A DNA stretch of 52,094 bases, from NCBI GenBank assembly GCA_051453625.1, contig JBOZIK010000001.1, forward strand, positions 59,976,608 to 60,028,701, read 5' to 3'. Position 1 is the first letter of the stretch. Each line of letters begins with the position of its first letter. This document shows, piece by piece, positions 1-8,985 of the stretch. A program made the position numbers and the translations under genes. This DNA comes from Welwitschia mirabilis (Eukaryota > Gnetophyta > Gnetopsida > Welwitschiales). The notes under the pieces are model-generated. The model was not told the DNA's origin and did no database searches. It worked only from the letters and a program-made list of their open reading frames with translations.

Positions 1-59
1 TCAAGAAAATTCATGAGGGAGATTGTCAAATTCATAAGCTAAAAATTGAAAATCATAAT

Positions 60-275
60 TTGAATTTAAAAAAGAAAAATTTTTTCAAAAAAATTGAAGG
101 TAAAAATATTACATTTCATGAAAATCTTTCACTAAAGTTACCTTTTCTCTTCCCTTTGACTTCCAAACTCTGTACTTTAATGTGGCATTATGAAATGCTT
201 TCCATTACTTCTCTCTTCATCCAATTGATTTTACATGAAAATAATTGCACATCTCTTATGTTTTATCAATGGTGA
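60..275 (+). pseudogene. Short conserved peptide remnant downstream of the protease in the A/B family
   Basis: A 71-codon open frame whose middle (about residues 17-53) aligns with the minus-strand frame at 19616-19798 in element B. Common residues include FHEN, LPF, KLC/KIC, the LMWH block and the ITSLFI/ITPLFI end. Similarity at the protein level in two inverted copies suggests it descends from real coding sequence, perhaps the tail of the gag-protease polyprotein before the lost pol, or an env-position ORF. No catalytic motif is visible. The frame starts inside the element and is not a free gene. Function unknown. Confidence 0.45.
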
Positions 276-495
276 ATTTCTAGTTTGGACCTTACTTCTC
301 TGAAAAGCTTGAGATCACAATAGATCCTTTATTTTTATTTTTTTATTTTCAATAAAAGTGTGCTTTAGATTCAGGATTTGAATAAAAGTTTGCTTGCCTT
401 TCTATTTTCCTTTTAGTTTTTGGTTTTTAGAATTTCTATTCTTTGTTTTTATTTCTATTTGTAGTTTTCTATTTTCTATTTCTATAATAATAATC

Positions 496-537
496 TATCA
501 TCTCACCTATCATCCCCATGATAAGGTGGAAGATAGT
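496..537. repeat. Quasi-palindromic ATCATCC/GGATGAT module (A, 3' region, copy 1)
   Basis: The segment reads CTATCATCTC...CATGATAAGG...AAGATAG, an imperfect dyad. The same module lies at 19300-19337 in B in the opposite orientation, where it is nearly perfect (CTATCATCC at one end, GGATGATAG at the other). Confidence 0.6.
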
Positions 538-602
538 AACTTCTATTGAGTTTTTTAGTTTTCTAATAAATTTTTGTATTTTCTAATATTTTTTTGTTTC
601 TC

Positions 603-650
603 TGCATCTATCATCCTCTCTATCGTCTGAACGATGGATAGGATGACATT
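603..650. repeat. Quasi-palindromic module (A, 3' region, copy 2)
   Basis: CTATCATCC, CTATCGTC and then GGATAGGATGACA form a second imperfect dyad about 70 bp after the first. Its counterpart in B is at 19205-19240. Confidence 0.5.
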
Positions 651-1215
651 CAATAAAATATTGATTTTTGTTATTTTAAGAAAATGCATTTCTATGACTC
701 TATTGAGATTTTTAACTTGACTGCTTAAGAATCGCAAGAAGTAAATGGAAAAAATTGGAATTTCAAGAGAAAACTATCTGAATTTTCTCTTATTTTTTCC
801 TTTTAAATATTATTATGACATTACTTAATCATATTTCAAATTTGATTAATGTATTTATTTCCATAACTAGTCTTTTAACTTAGGTATTTTAGTGGTAAGA
901 TTGGATTCATCTAATCTTAAAACATTCACACATCCATGAACTTCAATTGAAGGAAGATGCTTCATTTTTTATGTTTTTATTAATAGTAAAAAGGTCTTAG
1001 ATTGTTTAAGAGTATTCTTTTCTATCCTAATCTTTTGACTTTTAACTTTATTTTTTGGAGTGTTTGGTTGTGTGGAATGTTGTTTTATTATCAAAAAAAA
1101 AAAAGTGAATAAGGACCATGATTTTTTATATTTATATCTCAAAAACATAGTCGCCATGATGTCCTATCGCAAGTACACTAGGGCAAATATTTCCGAGAGG
1201 AGCCTTTAGCATACT

Positions 1216-1695
1216 GTTCATACTATTCATATTGTTTATACCATTCATACTATTCATATTGTTTCTTGAACATTTTTGTGAGATCTGGATATTATAACTT
1301 GATTATTGTATTAACTTGAGGTCTTGTTCATCTAATATTTTTTGTGGATTCTTTCTTGTTCTTGAAATACCCTTACCTTAAACCTTGTCATTGACCATAC
1401 TGGGAATTGTGGAGGTATAGTTCTCATACCATGCTTGCATGTATAGGATCTAGCATGAGGATGGCCTTTGGATGAGCCAGTTGCTACTAATGGATGGAGA
1501 ATTATTTTCATACTTCTTGTTTAAATTCAAGTATTTAGTGAAGGATCTTAGAAGATTTAAGAAGTGTTATGGATTTGTGTACAATGTATTTCCCTTTTAT
1601 TATAAAAATTTCAAGTTTTTTCTTCAAAAAAATATATTATTTAGGTTGTGTTTTATATTGGTGCATAGATTGTTTATTTTGAACAAACATGTAAC
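1216..1695. other. Unidentified segment interrupting element A
   Basis: After about 1215 the match to B (toward 18640 and lower) stops, although A resumes its match at 10274. So this stretch is an insertion or a strongly diverged part of A. It opens with a short tandem duplication (about 23 bp, TTCATACTATTCATATTG twice, 1219-1265). It holds no coding sequence I can recognise and runs into the 978-base gap. Confidence 0.4.
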
Positions 1696-2673
1696 NNNNN
1701 NNNNNNNNNNNNNNNNNNNNNNNNNNNNNNNNNNNNNNNNNNNNNNNNNNNNNNNNNNNNNNNNNNNNNNNNNNNNNNNNNNNNNNNNNNNNNNNNNNNN
1801 NNNNNNNNNNNNNNNNNNNNNNNNNNNNNNNNNNNNNNNNNNNNNNNNNNNNNNNNNNNNNNNNNNNNNNNNNNNNNNNNNNNNNNNNNNNNNNNNNNNN
1901 NNNNNNNNNNNNNNNNNNNNNNNNNNNNNNNNNNNNNNNNNNNNNNNNNNNNNNNNNNNNNNNNNNNNNNNNNNNNNNNNNNNNNNNNNNNNNNNNNNNN
2001 NNNNNNNNNNNNNNNNNNNNNNNNNNNNNNNNNNNNNNNNNNNNNNNNNNNNNNNNNNNNNNNNNNNNNNNNNNNNNNNNNNNNNNNNNNNNNNNNNNNN
2101 NNNNNNNNNNNNNNNNNNNNNNNNNNNNNNNNNNNNNNNNNNNNNNNNNNNNNNNNNNNNNNNNNNNNNNNNNNNNNNNNNNNNNNNNNNNNNNNNNNNN
2201 NNNNNNNNNNNNNNNNNNNNNNNNNNNNNNNNNNNNNNNNNNNNNNNNNNNNNNNNNNNNNNNNNNNNNNNNNNNNNNNNNNNNNNNNNNNNNNNNNNNN
2301 NNNNNNNNNNNNNNNNNNNNNNNNNNNNNNNNNNNNNNNNNNNNNNNNNNNNNNNNNNNNNNNNNNNNNNNNNNNNNNNNNNNNNNNNNNNNNNNNNNNN
2401 NNNNNNNNNNNNNNNNNNNNNNNNNNNNNNNNNNNNNNNNNNNNNNNNNNNNNNNNNNNNNNNNNNNNNNNNNNNNNNNNNNNNNNNNNNNNNNNNNNNN
2501 NNNNNNNNNNNNNNNNNNNNNNNNNNNNNNNNNNNNNNNNNNNNNNNNNNNNNNNNNNNNNNNNNNNNNNNNNNNNNNNNNNNNNNNNNNNNNNNNNNNN
2601 NNNNNNNNNNNNNNNNNNNNNNNNNNNNNNNNNNNNNNNNNNNNNNNNNNNNNNNNNNNNNNNNNNNNNNNNN
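1696..2673. other. Assembly gap, 978 N
   Basis: Sequence unknown. By comparison with the 1288-bp 5' LTR, the outer part of the Sirevirus 3' LTR and its junction with element A (near 1970 if the gap is correctly sized) lie here. Confidence 0.99.
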
Positions 2674-3259
2674 GACTATTTCCTCAAAAGGAAATAAACT
2701 GTTGTGATTTTTTAAATAACCATTACACTTTTGCTAATGAACCGTTGTATTCATAACAGTTAAATTTTTCCATCACACGATCAACCTTATGTTATCTTTG
2801 GTCAACCACAAATGTGATCTCCCTTATTCTAACGTTCGATTGCCCTTGCTTATCATAGATTTCTTAGTATAGGATATGATGTAAATTAGGTCTCCTTTGT
2901 GAAAAATACTCACATGTCCTTACTGCATGTCGTGAGGTCGCTTATATGAATATCTTCAATTACCTGTCTTTCTATCAGATTGGATTTCACTGTGTGTGTT
3001 GCGATTGCCTGTATAAAAGAGTCTATTCTCCTATGTGAGAATAGCGGTCATCCATGTATTAACCAATCTTCTTTTTGTTGTCTTAGTTTGGTCACCTGGT
3101 AAGTCATATGCAGTAACCCACTTCTGAAGTAGTATTACAATTCTTGATCATTTGGTCGCTCGATCTTATATGTCGGTTTCCTGGTGCTGAAAGTTACCTG
3201 CATAAAAGACTAACTTACGAATACTCATTAAATTAATCAATGACAACGGGTTCCCAACA
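2674..3259 (-). mobile_element. 3' LTR of Sirevirus 1 (partial)
   Basis: This aligns throughout with the distal half of the 5' LTR (9476-10273): AACTGTTGT, TTGCCCTTGCTTAT and AATTCTTGATCATTTGGTC recur in the same order. On the minus strand it opens with TGTTGGGAACCC at 3259, next to a purine tract. The inner half and the CA end are lost in the gap. Confidence 0.85.
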
Positions 3260-3285
3260 AACTCTCCCTTTGTCATTGATTGAGG
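3260..3285 (-). promoter_or_regulatory. Polypurine tract next to the 3' LTR of Sirevirus 1
   Basis: The minus strand reads CAATGACAAAGGGAGAGTT directly before the LTR start TGTTGGG. This is the expected plus-strand priming site of an LTR retrotransposon. Confidence 0.7.
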
Positions 3286-3471
3286 AAAAATAATAATTTG
3301 ATATCTGAGTCCTTTCCCTACAGTTTTATATATAAAAAATTATAATAAAAATCAGAAGTAATTCACACAAAAAAAGCTTTTTTATATTACTCAAAAAGTA
3401 TCATTACATGTGAAAGTTATATTTTAACCCATTTGCAATACAAAAAAAGTGACAAAGATGATATAAATTTT

Positions 3472-3498
3472 ACTCCTCCTTTTTGATGAAATCAAGGA
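3472..3498 (-). promoter_or_regulatory. Second upstream polypurine tract of Sirevirus 1
   Basis: The minus strand reads TTTCATCAAAAAGGAGGAGT, about 210 bp upstream of the LTR-adjacent tract. Repeated purine tracts before the 3' LTR are a known trait of Sireviruses. The role is inferred from that. Confidence 0.5.
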
Positions 3499-3546
3499 CG
3501 GGGAGGATATAAAAAGACTATATGATACAAAAAGACACATAAAAAT

Positions 3547-4548
3547 TCAGTTGGACTTTGAAGATTTAGAAGAATGAGCACTCTTAGACTGAGATGTGTT
3601 AGGAACTAGAGTCCCACTAGGAATCAGGGCCTCCTTGATGTGATGGATCCTCGAATTGATACAATGTAGAAGATAGAGAACTTTTGAGATCTGAGAGGCC
3701 TTAACCTTAGGCCTAGAAGAAGTAGCAGGTTCCTCAAAAATGTGCATCCTTGAAAGTGTGCCATGATCTATAGGTTTCATGAGCTTCTGAATCTCCTACC
3801 TAGTGAGATGAGAAATGTCAAAGTGACAACAAATCTGAGTTATAAGAAAAGGATAAGGTAGGGTACACCACTTGTGTGGCTGAAGCTAGTTGACTATATG
3901 TTTTAACATGATTGCAGAGGCATCTAAATCTCTTCGCTGATCCAGTGCATACATGAAATAGACTCAATAATTTAAAAGCTCATCTCTATGTCCGATAACT
4001 GGAAGGAAGTTGTAGGACATGGTTAGGTGTAGAAGATAAAATTTTGGAAGAAGTTGGAAAGATTTGAGAGTCTTTTTCCATGTAATGTATGTGCCATACA
4101 CATGGTGAGTGGCAATGTTCTTCTCTTCAAAAGACTTAGTTATGGGCTAGTATTCTCCCCAGTTTCCTCTTAGAAGACCAGTAAGGAATGTGATAAGATC
4201 TAAAGTGATATGCATTTCTTAGCAAAAAATGGAGGTAATGATTGTAGACTGTGTTGCATTATACCTGGCATTTGAGTAAAATAACCTAATAACCAAAGGG
4301 TAGCATGTGCCAGAAACATGAAGGAAATATACCCAGTTTACTTTTTCTAACAAAGTCTGAACTCCCCTGAGGCTGAGAAATTGCATGGGTTCATAAGTCC
4401 TTTCTAATGCAATGGGGCTTGTCTCAAAATGCTTCTCATAGTACCTCAACTATTCCATGCTCATCCTGAAAAAGACATAACTAGGTGGTTTGACTACAGC
4501 TTCCTTTCTTCTCTTCCTAGAGCCCTCTCTTAGTTGAGAAGAAGCCAT
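3547..4548 (-). pseudogene. Extra ORF between RNase H and 3' LTR of Sirevirus 1 (env position)
   Basis: Starting at the ATG at 4548 (MASSQLREGSRKRRKE), one reading frame runs about 334 codons to 3547 with no frameshift but about six in-frame stops. At least three stops look like C-to-T changes (GAATACTAG, TATTGAGTC, AGGTAGGAG). Visible parts are a basic N-terminus, a region around residues 30-110 with FETSPIALERTYEPMQFL and then FYSNARYNAT, a middle with SYNFLPVIGHRDELL, and a Ser/Lys-rich tail (SAHSSKSSKSN). A second copy is in Sirevirus 2 (49690-50830). The FYSN region is reminiscent of a putative plant transposon protein domain found in many plant genomes, but I cannot run a search to confirm this. 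I see no signal peptide or membrane segment, so calling it an envelope protein would rest on position only. Function unknown. Confidence 0.6.
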
Positions 4549-4679
4549 TTAAATCCCAAATCTAAGAAAAAGCATATAAAAAAAAAGGAAGAGAATCCCT
4601 TAGAATCTCAGAAAAAGATAGATAGTGGCATTAAAAGAATAAGATAAGAAAAGAAGGAGGTGGATTTTAAAAATTTGCA

Positions 4680-4995
4680 GTGCATTACCTCAAATGCAGG
4701 TGATCAATTAGAAGGATGATCGACCCATGTAAAATTTTGAAAATCTAATTGTAATATGGTAGTTAACCTAAATAATTTGATGATTGATCCTGTGAGAAGA
4801 AAATATCAGAGTCAAAATTTGAATAAAACTCAATCTACCTATAAGAAATGAGAGGTTGACCTGATGTAACTGAAAAATCATCAAAGTGAGGTCAACCGAT
4901 TCAGTCAACCCAGTTTATATAGGATTTTATAGAAAAAACTGGGACTAATTTGGTCAACTCAACGGATCATGGGGTCAACTAAGTGAGTGGAAAAT
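4680..4995. repeat. GGTCAACC/GGTTGACC-rich stretch between pol and the extra ORF
   Basis: This 300-bp non-coding stretch repeats short motifs of the form GTCAACC, GTTGACC and GATCGACC at least seven times, in both orientations. Similar motifs fill 50950-51140 and the LTR of Sirevirus 2 (48360-49000). It ends at a 64-base gap (4996-5059). Confidence 0.5.
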
Positions 4996-5179
4996 NNNNN
5001 NNNNNNNNNNNNNNNNNNNNNNNNNNNNNNNNNNNNNNNNNNNNNNNNNNNNNNNNNNNTAAATATATATAAAAAGTAAAGATTTGAATCCCCTCATTAA
5101 AACTTATTATTCAGATGAGAGTAGGTGAGACAAGTTCTTTTTGAACTTGATAGCCAAAAAATAATGCAGGGTTAAAAAT

Positions 5180-5812
5180 CGATTTGAATATAATGGTTTT
5201 GTAAAAATATACACCAATTGATCGTCTGTGCAAATATATTCTATATATATTATTTTTTTCCTACTAATTCACGAATAAAGTGGTACCTGATATCGATGTG
5301 TTTGGTGCGAGTGTGTTGAACTAGATTGTAAGCTATTTGAATGACACTTGAGTTGTTACATAGGATTGGCACTTTCGTGATATTCAGCTCATAGTCCTTT
5401 AAGGTCTCTTTCATCCATAAGGTCTGAGTGCAATAAGCTCCAGCTACTATGTACTCTACTTTGATAGTAGAAAGAGATATAGAGCATTGTTTCTTGCTAT
5501 ACCAGGCTGTGAGATAATTTCTAAAGAAAAAGCATCCACCACTTATGCTCTTGTAATCATCTTTCCCATATCGAAGTATTCTCTTTGTAGCTGTAAGATG
5601 TGATTTCTTAGGTTTACTTGATATCTAGAATACAAGCCAACATTAAAAGCTTTATCTAGATGATTAGCTATTAGATATAATAGACTTTCAATAATACTAT
5701 GATATACTTTTTGATCCACATCCTTGCCATGTTTATCTAAAGAAAGTTTACCATTTATGACCATTGGAGAGTTCATACACTTTGTATTTTCTATTTTGAA
5801 TTTGTTAATCAA
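5180..5812 (-). pseudogene. Copia RNase H domain, Sirevirus 1 pol
   Basis: Minus-strand peptides follow the usual order of the pol C-terminus. First comes the RT-RNase H connection at 5543-5812 (YHSIIESLLYLIANHLDKAF), then after a frameshift LSTIKVEYIVAGAYC near 5440-5490 and HTRTKHIDIRYHFIREL near 5280-5330. These match the copia RNase H region with its catalytic Glu in the VEY motif. RNase H would degrade the RNA strand of the RNA-DNA hybrid during reverse transcription. At least one frameshift and several stops make it non-functional. About 80-100 bases of pol tail with no motif follow before the gap at 4996. Confidence 0.8.
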
Positions 5813-6349
5813 ACCTAAAGAGTATTTCTTTTGATTGGTAAAGATTCCTTATTTACATTACTGAATTTATAAACCCAAAACCATATTTATAGGTCCAACC
5901 ATGCTCATTTTAAATTCAGAACTCATGAGTTTTGTAAAATCCTTTGATAAGCTTTCATCTGTTGATCCAAAAATGATATCATCAACATAGATTTGTACTA
6001 GAATTAAGTCATTATTTAAAATCTTTTGAAATAATGATCTATTAATGGATCCTCTAAAAAAACCATGTTGAAGCAAGAATGATAATAGTTTCTCATACCA
6101 AGCTCTAGGAGCTTGTTTTAACCCATACAAGGCTTTGTTAAGTTTACAGACTATTCAAGATTGTGAGGATTAGAAAAAACTTGAAGTTGCTTAATATAAA
6201 CTTCTTCTTCAATATTTTCATTAAGAAAATCACTTTTTACATCTATTTGAAAGACTTTCATTTTATTGAAATAGGCAAAAGCTAGAAACATCTTGATTCA
6301 TTCCAATCTAGCAACCAAAGCAAATGTGTCTTCACAATCTACTCCTTTT
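5813..6349 (-). pseudogene. Copia reverse transcriptase, Sirevirus 1 pol
   Basis: From 6349 downward the minus strand shows the fingers and palm of a copia RT: DTFALVARLE, VFQIDVKSDFLN, EEVYIKQ, then YGLKQAPRAWYEKL and the catalytic box QIYVDDIIFGSTDE (about 5963-5995), whose two aspartates are intact. The longest open piece is 5867-6130. In-frame stops and a frameshift between the DVK motif and the GLKQAPRAWY motif break the enzyme. The upstream part of the domain is hidden by the 100-base gap at 6350-6449. RT copies the element's RNA into DNA inside the virus-like particle. Confidence 0.88.
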
Positions 6350-6449
6350 NNNNNNNNNNNNNNNNNNNNNNNNNNNNNNNNNNNNNNNNNNNNNNNNNNN
6401 NNNNNNNNNNNNNNNNNNNNNNNNNNNNNNNNNNNNNNNNNNNNNNNNN

Positions 6450-7190
6450 CATTACTCTAGACATATCTAGTAAGATCCGATTTTTCCTTTCAGCTATTCC
6501 ATTTTGTTAAAGGATTTTAGGAGCTAAAAATTCATGGCCAATTCCATTTGAATTACAATAAATTTTGAATCTTTCATTTTTGAACTCTTTGCCATGATCA
6601 CTTCATATTTTCTTTATTACATACCTCTTTTCTGTTTGAATATTTTTGTAAATTTTAACAAAGTTTTAATAGGCATCAGATTTTACATGAAGAAAAGCTA
6701 CCTGTGAAAATCTAAAGAAATCATCAACCATAACTAGAAAATATCTTTTTCTAGATAGACTCACACTTTGGATAGGCCCAATTAAATCCATATGAATTAA
6801 GTTTAAGGGTTTAAAAGTTGTAATATCACTGACCTTTTTCTACGATGTTCTAGTTTGTTTTTCCTTTTGACAAGTGTCACATAGCCCTTTATAAGAAAAA
6901 GAGATGTTAGGGAGAACCCTAACTATCTCATCACAACATAATGTTTTCAAAGAGTCAAAACTAATATGACATAAACGCTAATGCTAGATAATGTTATCTT
7001 AAGTATGGAATGATAGACTTGTAGAGTTATTCAATTGATTTACAAAATACACATTTTCATGTCTATTTGCTATAAGTAGAGGTTGATTGGTTTTTCCATG
7101 CTTTACAATATAAGAGTTTTTATCAAAAAAGACTTTATAACCCTTATCGCAAATCTGACTAATGCTTAATAAATTATGATTTAAATCATT
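6450..7190 (-). pseudogene. Copia integrase, Sirevirus 1 pol
   Basis: The minus-strand translation shows the integrase core: CDTCQKEKQTR near 6860-6890, HMDLIGPIQ with the first catalytic Asp near 6785, IXSDHGKEF (stop at X) with the second Asp near 6590, and NGIAERKNR with the catalytic Glu near 6490. Spacing fits a DD35E integrase. The position before RT is diagnostic for Ty1/copia. Stops, including one in IXSDHG, break the frame. Upstream (about 7030-7190) is the pre-integrase region, whose ending CHISFDSL-like segment is degraded. Integrase would insert the cDNA into the host chromosome. Confidence 0.85.
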
Positions 7191-7486
7191 TACAAATAAA
7201 ATGTTATGAATATTTGGTAAATTACCTTCATTGATGCTTCCAATTCCTTCAATTTGAGTTCTTCTATTATCCCTGAAAGTGACTTCTTCTCTATTGTATC
7301 CTTGATGCTGATGAAGTTTGACTTTTTACCGATCATATGTCTTGAGCAACCACTATCTAAATACCAACANNNNNNNNNNNNNNNNNTTAAAGCTATTTCG
7401 ATCAAAATACTCTTAGTTTTGGACTTAGGAATCCACCTCAGACATTTGTTTCTATTTGTAACATGATGAGATTTCTTGGTAAACAT
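7190..7486 (-). pseudogene. Copia protease and pre-integrase start, Sirevirus 1
   Basis: A 98-codon frame contains RWIPKSKTKS, a short gap (7370-7386) and then CWYLDSGCSRHMIGKKSNF, the aspartic protease signature (DSG active site) in the form typical of Sirevirus-type copia elements. Behind it the frame slips: the G-D-N region and the start of the GAG-pre-integrase domain are read in other frames. The protease cuts the Gag-Pol polyprotein during particle maturation. The active-site triad D-S-G is intact. Confidence 0.85.
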
Positions 7487-7529
7487 AAAATTAGATCCTA
7501 AAAGAAAGTGTGGAAACTAACTTTTGCTA

Positions 7530-8925
7530 AAGACACAATTAATCTTAGAGTGATCCTTTTTGTTGTAATAGTGACATGTGATATTAGATAATGAATTCTT
7601 GGAATCTGCCTTAGATAAGTATTTGAAATGAGAGAAGTGATGAAAATTGAGAGAGCTAGGAAAGGATTTTTTGAAGGATTGATCCTTTATTCTATAAGAA
7701 GTTGATGCAAGGCTATTTTTTAGGTTATTTATTTTCTTTTCTCTAATCTCAAGCTTATCTAGAAGGAGATTATTTTCTATTCTAAGTTGGTTTAATCTAT
7801 GAGCTAGATTTTAACATTCCAAATATAATTCTAATTCAATATCATTAAGCATATCTTCACTAATGACTAGATTAATGTGAGAAGTAGAACATACCTTTTC
7901 ATCGATGATCACCATGAGAGAGATACGACCACTTTTTAAATCTAAGTTTTGTTTACTTTTACTTTTATCATCATTCCATGTTGCAGATAGGACTTTCTTT
8001 TCCTTTCTTTTGTCATTCTTTTTGTTATTTGGGCAGACATTTGAAGTATGACCAACACATTTGTAGGAATAACATTGAATCTCTTGACATCCTTTATCTT
8101 TTCTTCTTGGTGGTCTCCTAGATTAACCTCCACCTTGTCGTCTCTGTATGAAGCATCTGAATCTTCTACCTAAGAGGGCTACTTCATCATCACTTTCTAG
8201 TACTAGGTCAAACCCATCATTGATTTCAGGAACTTCATATGAGGAAGGTAGTGCCACACTCTTTTTCTTCTACTTTTCAAATTTTAGCTCTAAAGTGTGA
8301 AGGTTTCCTTGGAGTTCATCCAATTTCATGATGTTTAGGTCCTTGCTTTTCTCTATAGTATTCACTTTTGATTTAAACCTTTTTGGTAGAGATCTCAAGG
8401 CTTTGTGAATTACTCTTGATTTTTTAATTGATTCACCTAATTCATGCATAGAATTTACAATATCTGTTAGTTTTGTAAAGAAATTATTTATACCTTTATT
8501 GTCTTTCATCTTTAGGTACTCATACTAGGTGATTAGCATTTGAAGCCTAGTCTGCTTTACTAGATTTGTTCCTTTATGAGCAGTATCTAAGATATTCCAT
8601 GCTTCTTTAGTAGTGATATAGTTCACCACTCTTTTAAAATCTTCTAGACCTATGGCACAGAAGATAACATTTTAGCCTTTTAAATTACAGGTAGCGGCTT
8701 GTTTCTCATCTGGTGTCTATTTGTTCCTACTTTTTGGAATTGCCAACTTAGTAATCAGATCCTGCACAGTAGGAGAATAATACATATTAATAATAGAGTC
8801 TTAGGTTTTCAATTTAATGGATTGAACAAAGACTCTTATCTTTTCTTTCCAATAACCATAATTCATTCCATCGAAGAAGGGAGATCTTGTGACATAGTTT
8901 TCTTTAGCGGGTTGACTCATTCTCT
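7530..8925 (-). pseudogene. Copia gag (UBN2-type) with zinc knuckles, Sirevirus 1
   Basis: Reading down from about 8925, the minus strand gives NYGYWKEK-like residues, TKEAWNILDTAHKGTN, FTKLTDIVNSMHELGES and VIHKALRSLPKRFKSKV. This is the order of the copia capsid domain (UBN2/gag-polypeptide). Then follow DDEVALLGRRFRCF, a zinc knuckle (QCYSYKCVGHTSNVC, near 8030-8072), a Glu/Leu-rich coil region and a second knuckle-like motif (CHYYNKKDHSKINC, near 7537-7580). In both knuckles the second Cys of the CX2CX4HX4C pattern reads Tyr. Several frameshifts split the gene; the longest pieces are 8270-8509 and 7942-8133. Gag forms the particle and its knuckles bind RNA. Confidence 0.85.
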
Positions 8926-8971
8926 AGGGATGAGTCGAGTAGAGATCTATTAGAATCTATTGCTCAACCTA

Positions 8972-8983
8972 GCTTTGATACCA
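8972..8983 (-). promoter_or_regulatory. Primer-binding site of Sirevirus 1 (tRNA-iMet type)
   Basis: The minus strand reads TGGTATCAAAGC, 2 nt after the LTR end. It differs at one base from the complement of the initiator tRNA-Met 3' end (TGGTATCAGAGC), the usual primer of plant copia elements. Confidence 0.85.
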
Positions 8984-8985
8984 AT

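Larger units (their letters stand above)
1..1215 (+). mobile_element. Athila-like element A, internal 3' region (first segment)
   Basis: This stretch matches the reverse complement of 18640-19860 in element B over its whole length. Shared landmarks are the start (AATTGAAAAT), a decayed peptide block at 60-275 (FHENLSLKLPF here, FHENILIELPF in B, both followed by ALMWH/TLMWH) and the GACATCATGG-type block near 1155 (decayed here). In B it lies downstream of the protease, so here it is the part of A between protease and 3' LTR. It holds no reverse transcriptase or integrase. The peptide block has no function I recognise. The rest is T-rich and non-coding and carries two quasi-palindromic modules (496-537, 603-650). 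The left part of A lies outside the window. Confidence 0.75.

Noticed and set aside
1472-2707. A 411-codon frame across the first large gap
   Set aside because: Nearly all of it is N; the readable ends are AT-rich with no similarity. The gap, not coding selection, keeps it open.
3547-4548. Calling the extra Sirevirus ORF an envelope gene
   Set aside because: Only its position supports this; no signal peptide, transmembrane segment or glycoprotein feature is visible.
8699-8953. Plus frame of 84 codons in Sirevirus 1
   Set aside because: It lies antisense to the gag start, which has clear copia motifs on the minus strand.
8972-8983. A tRNA gene at the initiator-Met-like string
   Set aside because: Only the 12-base primer-binding complement is present; there is no cloverleaf around it.
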